NCBI GenBank assembly: GCA_963921935.1
Contig: OY998180.1
Span: forward strand, 86,487,139 to 86,551,138
Length of the DNA: 64,000 nucleotides
Origin: Galeruca laticollis
Taxonomy: Eukaryota > Arthropoda > Insecta > Coleoptera > Chrysomelidae
Direction: 5' to 3'
The position numbers were made by a program, and so were the translations under genes. The notes under the pieces were generated by a model that saw only the letters and a program-made list of their open reading frames with translations, made no database searches and had not been told where the DNA came from. Below, in pieces: positions 57,233 to 64,000 of the stretch; position 1 is the stretch's first letter; every line of letters begins with the position of its first letter.

Positions 57233-60200
57233 TACTAGTTCTCAGTAAACAATGCTAAATATCAAGAGAAATGACAAATTCGCTCAACATAGCTTATATG
57301 GCATATATCGACCAAAGAAAACTCGTCTTTGTTATGCCCAAAATCGATGCATTTGTCTGAATCATTCTAGAAACTTACAATATTGGCCATATATTTCTTA
57401 TTATTTGTAGATATCGTGGACATCTACATATATAATGCTGGGTTAAATATATACAAACGTCGGTTTATGTTACTAGCTCTCCGTAAATAGTGCTTAATAT
57501 CTGGGGAATTACGCAATCGCTAAACATAGCTAGTTATATGGTGTATAACGAGAATAGTTGGGATGGAATATCAAAAGCTAGACTTAGTTTTGCTCAAAAC
57601 CGATGCATTTGTCTGAATCGTACTAGAAACTTCCAATATACGCCATTTATTTGTTATTATTGGTAGATCTTGTGAACATCTACATATATAATGCTAGGTT
57701 GAATCTATATAAATAATGTGTGTTACTGATTCTCGGTGAATAGTGCTAAATATCGAGAGGAATGACTAAATCGCTCAACATAGCTAGTTATACGTCATAT
57801 AAAGATAATTTATTGTTAAAGCTGGACAAAGTTTTGTTCAAATATTGGCCTTATAGTTGTTATAATTGACAGATATCGTGGACAGCTACATATAAAATTA
57901 TATGTTGAATCTATCTAAATGTCGGTAAATGTCACTATTTCTCGGAAAATAGTGCTATATATCGGGCGCAAAGACAAAATCGCTTAACAAAGCTAGTTAT
58001 ATGTCGTATGAAGACAAAAGATGATTATTGTAAAAGATGGACTTAGTTTTGCTCAAAATCGATGAATTGTCAAAAAACTTGCAATATTGGCCATATATTT
58101 GTTATTATTGGCAGATACCGTGGACAGCTACATATATAATGCTAGATTGAATATATCTAAATGTAGGTTAATGGTACTAGTTCTCGGTGAATAGTGCTGA
58201 ATATCGGAAGAAATGACAAAATCGCTCAGTAGACCTAGTTATATGTCATATAAAGACAAAAGATGGGATAACCAAAGGTGGACTTAGTTTTATTCAAAAT
58301 CGATAAATTAGTATGAATCGTCCTAGGAACTTCCAATATTAGCCATATATCTGTTATAGTAGGCATATATCGCAGAAATTTACGTAAATAAGCTACATTA
58401 GGTTGAATCTATCGTCGATTAATGTTACTAGTTCTCGGTAAACAGTACTAAATATCAAGAGAAGTGACAAAATCGCTAAACATAGCTTATATGTCATATG
58501 AAGACAAAAGATGATTATTGTAAAAGATGGACTTAGTTTTGCTCAAAATCGATGAATTGTCAAAAAACTTGCAATATTGGCCATATATTTGTTATTATTG
58601 GCAGATACCGTAGACAGCTACATATATAATGCTAGATTGAATATATCTAAATGTAGGTTAATGTTACTAGTTCTCGGTGAATAGTGCTAAATATTGGAAG
58701 AAATGACAAAATCGCTCAGTAGACCTAGTTATATGTCATATAGAGACAAAAGATGGGATAACCAAAGGTGGACTTAGTTTTACTAAAAATCGATGAATTT
58801 GTATGAATCGTCCTAGAAACTTCCAATATTAGCCATATATCTGTTATAATAGGCATATATCGCAGAAATTTACGTAAATAAGCTACATTAGGTTGAATCT
58901 ATCGTCGCTTAATGTTCTTAGTTCTCGGTAAACAGTGCTAAATATCAAGAGAAATGACAAAATCGATCAACATAGCTTATATGGCATATATCGACAAAAG
59001 AGAATTGGACTTTGTTATGCCCAAAATCGATGCATTTGTCTGTATCGTTCTAGAAACCTGTAATATTGGCCATATATTTCTTTTATTGGTAGATATTGTC
59101 GACATCTACATATATAATGCTAGGTTGAATCTATCTAATTGTCGGTTAATGTTACTAATTCTCGGTAAATAGCGCTAAATATCGAGAGAAATGATAAAAT
59201 CGCTAAACATAGCTAGGTATGTGGCATATAACGACCAAAGATGGGATAACAAAAGCAGGACTTAGTTTTGGTCAAAATCGATGCATTCGTCTAAATTGTT
59301 CTAGAAACTTCCAATGTTAGCCATATAGCTGTTATAATAGGCATATATCGCGGAAATTTACGTGAATATGCTAGATAAGGTCGAATCTATCGTCGCTTAT
59401 TGTTACTAGCTCTCGGTAAACAGTGCTAAATATCAAGAGAAATGACAAAATCGATCATCATAGCTTATATGGCATATATCGACAAAAGAAAAGTGGACTT
59501 TGTTATGCATAAAATCGATGCATTTGTCTGAATCGTTCTAGAAACTTGCAATATTGGTCATATATTTCTTATTATTGTAGATATGGTGGACATCTATATA
59601 TTTATTGCTGGGTTTAATCTATCTAAATGTTGGTTGATGTTACTAGTTCTTGATAAATAGTACTAAATATCGTGAGAAATGACAAAATCGCTCAGTGGAC
59701 CTAGTTATATGTCATATAAAGACAAAAGATGGGATAACCAAAGGTGGACTTAGTTTTACTCAAAATCCATGAATTTGTATTAACCGTCATAGAAACTTCC
59801 AATATTAGCCATATATCTGTTATAATAGGCATATATCGCAGAAATTTACGTAAATAAGCTACATTAGGTTGAATCTATCGTCGCTTAATGTTACTAGTTC
59901 TCGGTAAACAGTGCTAAATATCAAGAGAAATGACAAAATCGCTCAACATAGCTTATATGGCATATATCGACAAAAGAAAATTGGACTTTGTTATGCATAA
60001 AATCGATGCATTTGTCTGTATTGTTCTAGAAACTTGCAATATTGGTCATATATTTCTTGTTATTGTAGATATGGTGTACATCCATATATTTAATGCTGGG
60101 TTAAATCTATCTAAATGTCGGTTAATGTTACTAGTTCTTGATAAATAGTGCTAAATATCGTGAGAAATGACAAAATCGCTCAGTAGACCTAATTATATAA

Positions 60201-60400
60201 AGACAAAAGATGGGATAACCAAAGGTGGACTTAGTTTTACTCAAAATCGATGAATTTGTATGAATCGTCCTAGAAACTTCCAATATTAGCCATATATCTG
60301 TTATAATAGGCATATATCGCAGAAATTTACGTAAATAAGCTACATTAGGTTGAATCTATCGTCGCTTAATGTTACTAGTTCTAGCTATGTTTCTCTCTAC
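57233..60400. repeat. tandem array of ~237/250-bp units with dimeric order
   Basis: The phrase ttactagttctcggtaaaca (variants) recurs at about 57233, 57469, 57722, 57942, 58178, 58427, 58663, 58912, 59151, 59401, 59640, 59890 and 60128. Spacing alternates near 237 and 250 bp for most of the array, giving a ~487-bp dimer. Units two apart are more alike than neighbours (for example 58427 and 58912, both with cgtcgctta before the phrase). The identical-looking 72-codon frames inside units are by-products. Confidence 0.85.
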
Positions 60401-60907
60401 CCATCCAACTGATGCGTCGCTTACCCCAAAATAATACCATAACGACTGTGCATTAAACATATTTTATGACTACAACCCGTATATAAGAAATATATATATT
60501 TTTCACAAATTTATAACACCCTTATTGCATCTTTTTTGGTACATTCCATATATAAAAAAAGCTCTATCACAAATGACGATTTATTGATGATGGCCTATAA
60601 TAACAGAGATAAATTTCTTTGGTTCTAGAAATTACGTATGCTTAGGTCAGTGTTTCCAATCAGGACTATGGGAATTTTCAAATCTACGGGATAAAAAATG
60701 GACGGTACCACTATAGAAATCTACAAGAAATGACATACGCTATCTAGCGATAGAAATCTACAATGAAAGGATAAAATGGCCGACGGTTAAAAAATGGCCG
60801 ACACCTGTATAGAAATCTTCAAAAATGACATACGCCATCTATTACGCTGTAGCCACGTTAACAATGGACTAAAAATGGCGGAGGGGGTACTCAAGGCACC
60901 CACTTTC

Positions 60908-61192
60908 TACTAGAAAATATTATGAATATTTAAATTGACATTGATATGAATCTAGTATATTTTAGGAAATAATAATTTGACAGGTGTTGAAAAGAATAGG
61001 GTTTGTAATAGGAAGTGTGTGAGTATTTATTTGAGAATTAAATATAATGTCAAGAAAATATGAGATTATGCCATAAATATATAAATAGAGATATAACGAT
61101 AATTTCAAAGAAGAAAATTGAAATTTAAATAGCTCTCAATGTTATTGATATCATTTAAATTTAAATTTGAGGGGAATTGCACCATTTATCTT
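60908..61192. other. AT-rich spacer
   Basis: No feature seen between the foldback element and the right direct repeat. Confidence 0.5.
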
Positions 61193-62352
61193 AAATATTA
61201 AAGAACATCAGCTGTTTGAGAATATTTTGCTTAGTATTCAAAATGGATTGAAACTATGTAAGTAAAAACCACAATCATAAGTAAAAATTCATATAAAATC
61301 ATAATATATTAAATCGTTTGTTTACATTAAAAAAAAGCAACAATAATTATAAAGAAATTTCCTTAATAATTGTCTAAATTCTGAAAACGCTTAAGTATAG
61401 TGGAGAACAATAAATCTGCCCAATATGGATGTTTAGTTGTCATGAAGGAATCAGCTGTTTCATCATCTGATATTAAACAAGTTTAAGTCATCTAATTTAA
61501 TATAAGTATTGGTTAAACAATAATAATATAAATCATGTTCATATTTAGTATAAAGAATTAGATGAGTTTAGAAGATAAAAATTATCAATTACATAAAGGT
61601 AATTTATATGTCACAATTTATATCAAATTTATGGAGTCAATTAATGATAAAATGATGATGGATTTAAGGAAATATTAGCTACTATAGAATTTAAATAGTA
61701 CAAATAACCAAAGCAAAAGATATAGATATGTTGTATAAAATAATTTATGTTCATAAATATGAATATTATTTTCACGTTGTCATAAATGTCAGAAAAAAAC
61801 TAGCCATTGTCATATCGAAATATAACAATGAATTTCACTATCTGTAAAATACTTGTATTAAAATTCGTTGAATTAGTAAAAGAAAACAGATAGTTTTCAA
61901 GTGAAATTCACATTCATATATGTTTCTAAAAACTTTATTAAGTGTAGCAATTGTGAATATAATTCGACAGCTCCAGAAAGAATGTTATTTGTTGATAAAA
62001 AAATTGACGATCAAATAGAAGCGTGGGTAGTTGGTCTTTGGCGTCGAAATAGTGAGGAGGTGATGGACAATTTTTCCAGAAATTTTAAGTAAAATCACAA
62101 ATTTTCATGATCAAAACTATAGTTTCCTAATAAATATAATACTTAGAACACTCACATGTGTTTGTATCCAGCTTTCCCGTGAGAATATCCAAAACTCTCA
62201 AGAAACTACGCAGTTTGAACTTCGGAAGGCGTATTCCTGTTTCCAGATGGGATAGATCCAGAATCCAGACATCAGGTCAGTGCTTCTTTAAATATTATTG
62301 GCCAATAATAAGAGTAATAACTGTCGAATATAAATTCAGTGACTATTTCCAA
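61193..62352. repeat. 1.2-kb direct repeat, right copy
   Basis: Same orientation as 51987-53229. The plus-strand 63-codon frame 61901-62092 ends DNFSRNFK as in the left copy. The minus-strand segment at about 62215-62275 keeps its frame with only conservative changes (LSRLETG versus LSHLETG; ILKGK versus ILTGK). Homology stops sharply after gtgactatttcca on both sides. Confidence 0.85.
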
Positions 62353-63172
62353 AGAAATAATTTAGAATGGAAAAGTATTACACAATGAGAGGTTTTTTAT
62401 AAATATGGATATTTTTGGAGAAGTAGAGTTTTAAATAGATAAATTAAATTATTTTGGAAATAAACAAAGCATTAAATATCATCAGATAGTTAAGAAAAAT
62501 ATGAAATTAAATGAAAACCTCTGATTTGTGAATTATTGTTAAAAAAAATTTAGTTAGATGATCAATTTTGTCCATAACAACGGGAAGAAAAAACAGGGTT
62601 GGTGATTTTGAGGCGATCAGGAAGATGTGGTGTGATATTGTGGAGGGAGGATATATGCAAAGAATAATTTAAGAAAATATAAGTATAGTTCTCATATAAT
62701 TTAATGAAAAGCATAAAAAGAAGTTAAATAAAGTTAAAGAAGTAGTTTGAGAGGATTTGAAAGATAAGTAAAGAAATAGAAGATAACTGATTAAAATAGA
62801 TAAAAAATCAAAGGCTATAGAATAATAAAATATACCTGAAAGCATTATTTGAAAAGATATTTAAACGAAAGAAACCAGATTGTGAAAGAAAAGAAGATAA
62901 GTTAAATAGTATAAAGTATATCAAGAAAGATAAATTCAAAACTTACCTGGAGGAGTTGTGTCTAGTTGGAGTCCAGCGAATTATATATTAAAACTTCGAA
63001 CTTGGGTTTTTAAAAACAATTTTACAACTATATTTAGAACTTAATTATACAACGGTTGAACAGAGAATGAAATTTAAGATAATACAAAGTTTTTATAATC
63101 TTCCTGTTTTACAAAGAGTCATCGTTTTATTTATATGGTGTCAGCTCTTTCTTCTTATGTAATTCCTCCCCT
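62353..63172. other. AT-rich spacer, possibly 3' region of the envelope-bearing element
   Basis: Purine-rich, stop-filled. It lies downstream (minus direction) of the envelope gene, so it may hold that element's 3' UTR. No LTR end was recognised. Confidence 0.4.
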
Positions 63173-64000
63173 CTAAGACGAGAACATAACGGAGTGGTGT
63201 TCGAATTTTGGTTTTTCTGTTGGATTTTCTTCTCTTAGGGTTTCTTCTTTGCTTTGGACTTCTTCCCTTATTTGTTTTCTGCCGCATTGCTGGAGCGATG
63301 TCTTGATTTTCTTCTTGAAGATCCATCCCACTATTATTAAGATGGCAATAACAGAGGACAAGCCGCCGAAAATTCGTGGATAGTGTTTAGATGTTGAAAT
63401 TCTTAATGGTATAAGTTGTTTTGACATTTTGCTGATTTTGTGGATTTCTTCCAAATTGATTTTTTCTATTTTGGGTGCTTCGTACTCTGGTATAATTTCT
63501 AATTTTTCCCAGTTTAGCTTTGGGAGAAATAATGGTTTCCTTCTTGAATTCTGGCGTCGTTGATGAATTTTTTAGTGTTGACTTCTATTTGACATGATTC
63601 TGGAATTTTTATTAGTGTAGGATTTTTGACTTCTATATATTGATCTGTGTGGCACTTGGAGAAAACTTTTTCTGTTTGCATTGGTATAATGATTACTTCG
63701 TCTTGTGTTATTTGTTCAACGAGAGATTCTTCTAATGTTAACTTGATTTTCTTGCAGCTTTTCACTGTCTGGTTTTCTATGAGCTGTAGAGTGCAGTTGT
63801 CTTCAGGGAAATGGTCTTCCATGCAAAAATATGTATCCTCTAGTAGTGGACAGTTTTCTTCTTTGAATTGATGTTCTGAGTTGGTTTGTGCCAAATAGGG
63901 ATACTTTAGAGGAAATATTTGGTTGTTTTGAATGATAAGAAAGAGGTGATAAAACTTAAAAATTTCAGCTTTGATAATTGGTATATGTATTGCAAAAATT
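63173..64000 (-). pseudogene. errantivirus-type envelope gene, C-terminal part, frameshifted, open at window edge
   Basis: The minus frame enters from beyond 64000 and runs through regularly spaced cysteines. Features are a PLxxxTYFC-like Cys pair near 63830, later single Cys at about 63790, 63750, 63655 and 63600, then Asn/Lys-rich sequence. A frameshift at about 63525 leads to a helical heptad-like stretch. An 18-residue hydrophobic segment (63315-63370; residues 29-46 of the frame starting at 63454) is followed by KKK and a charged ~45-residue tail to the stop at 63173-63175. Cys-rich ectodomain, heptads, one membrane span and a short cytoplasmic tail are the plan of the Env proteins of insect gypsy-group (errantivirus) elements. 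Old and inactive. I infer the family from layout, not from a database match. Confidence 0.6.

Larger units (their letters stand above)
55887..60907. mobile_element. 5-kb foldback (FB-like) element with satellite-bearing arms
   Basis: Both outer ends read gaaagtgggtgccttgagta inward. The outer ~1.07 kb (55887-56959 and about 59836-60907) are reverse complements, with block aaaatggcc/gccatttt variants near the ends. A second inverted pair, about 56960-57054 and 57136-57230, surrounds an 80-nt centre. The right arm carries a long tandem array (57233-60400), the left arm only about two units (56464-56959). No transposase is present. TAGAA stands next to both ends (55882-55886 and 60911-60915) and might be a target duplication. 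Confidence 0.85.

Noticed and set aside
56692..60148. Repeated 72-codon frames (56692-56910, 58954-59172, 59930-60148)
   Set aside because: By-products of the foldback element's tandem units; frames are lost in most other units.
57233..60400. CRISPR-like regular repeats
   Set aside because: Units are 237-250 bp with no short direct repeat plus unique spacer structure, and the genome is eukaryotic.
51987..62352. The two 1.2-kb direct repeats as LTRs of one element around the gag relic
   Set aside because: The primer-binding-like site is 700 bp away from the left repeat's end and no polypurine tract precedes the right one; kept only as an open question.

Overview
The window looks like repeat-rich, AT-rich insect chromosomal DNA. 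Support comes from spliced eukaryotic ORF fragments, polyA-type signals, long (TA)n tracts and an arthropod-type mix of transposable elements. I cannot name the species; a beetle or hemipteran genome would fit. No complete host gene is visible. Almost everything recognisable is a decayed mobile element, often nested in or fused to another.

Layout. 1-3.0 kb: minus-strand Penelope-like element (PLE) with GIY-YIG end and an inverted 5' piece. 4.0-6.5 kb: DNA transposon with 30-bp inverted ends and a frameshifted DDE transposase. 7.3-7.8 kb: Ty3/gypsy integrase relic. 9.0-12.1 kb: three near-identical 1,049-bp tandem repeats. 13.5-15.9 kb: foldback, a diverged ~170-bp tandem repeat and a mariner relic. 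18.1-18.8 kb: unrecognised protein-like block. 20.0-20.6 kb: GC-rich island with a possible first exon, the best host-gene candidate. 22.7-24.6 kb: LINE reverse transcriptase carrying an in-frame (TA)n expansion. 24.8-26.3 kb: HARBI1-like nuclease relic against a BEL/Pao integrase relic. 26.6-28.7 kb: element with ~340-430-bp inverted repeats around a broken gene with a HAFTGC motif. 29.3-31.9 kb: spliced, broken transposase-like gene ended by another PLE 3' fragment. 33.2-33.7 kb: relics of the DDE family and of a BEL/Pao gag.

34.0-36.3 kb (+) and 41.7-46.5 kb (-) are two copies of one Ty3/gypsy family. Downstream of integrase both carry a TARG1/OARD1-like macro domain and a CCCH zinc finger. 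In the minus copy integrase end, macro domain and zinc finger share one frame apart from a single stop, so the ancestor probably made a fused polyprotein. This is the most notable find. Between them lies a Tc1 element (37.6-40.8 kb) split by a 1.64-kb LTR-like insertion with a GTAC target duplication.

47.2-51.9 kb: Jockey-type gag and endonuclease followed by a PLE reverse transcriptase and a hammerhead-like motif. 52.0-53.2 and 61.2-62.4 kb: 1.2-kb direct repeats. Between them sit an LTR-element start (primer-binding-like site plus gag relic, 53.9-55.0 kb) and a 5-kb foldback element (55.9-60.9 kb) whose long arm is an array alternating ~237 and ~250 bp. 63.2-64.0 kb: end of an errantivirus-type envelope gene. 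The elements are independent; no shared pathway is implied.
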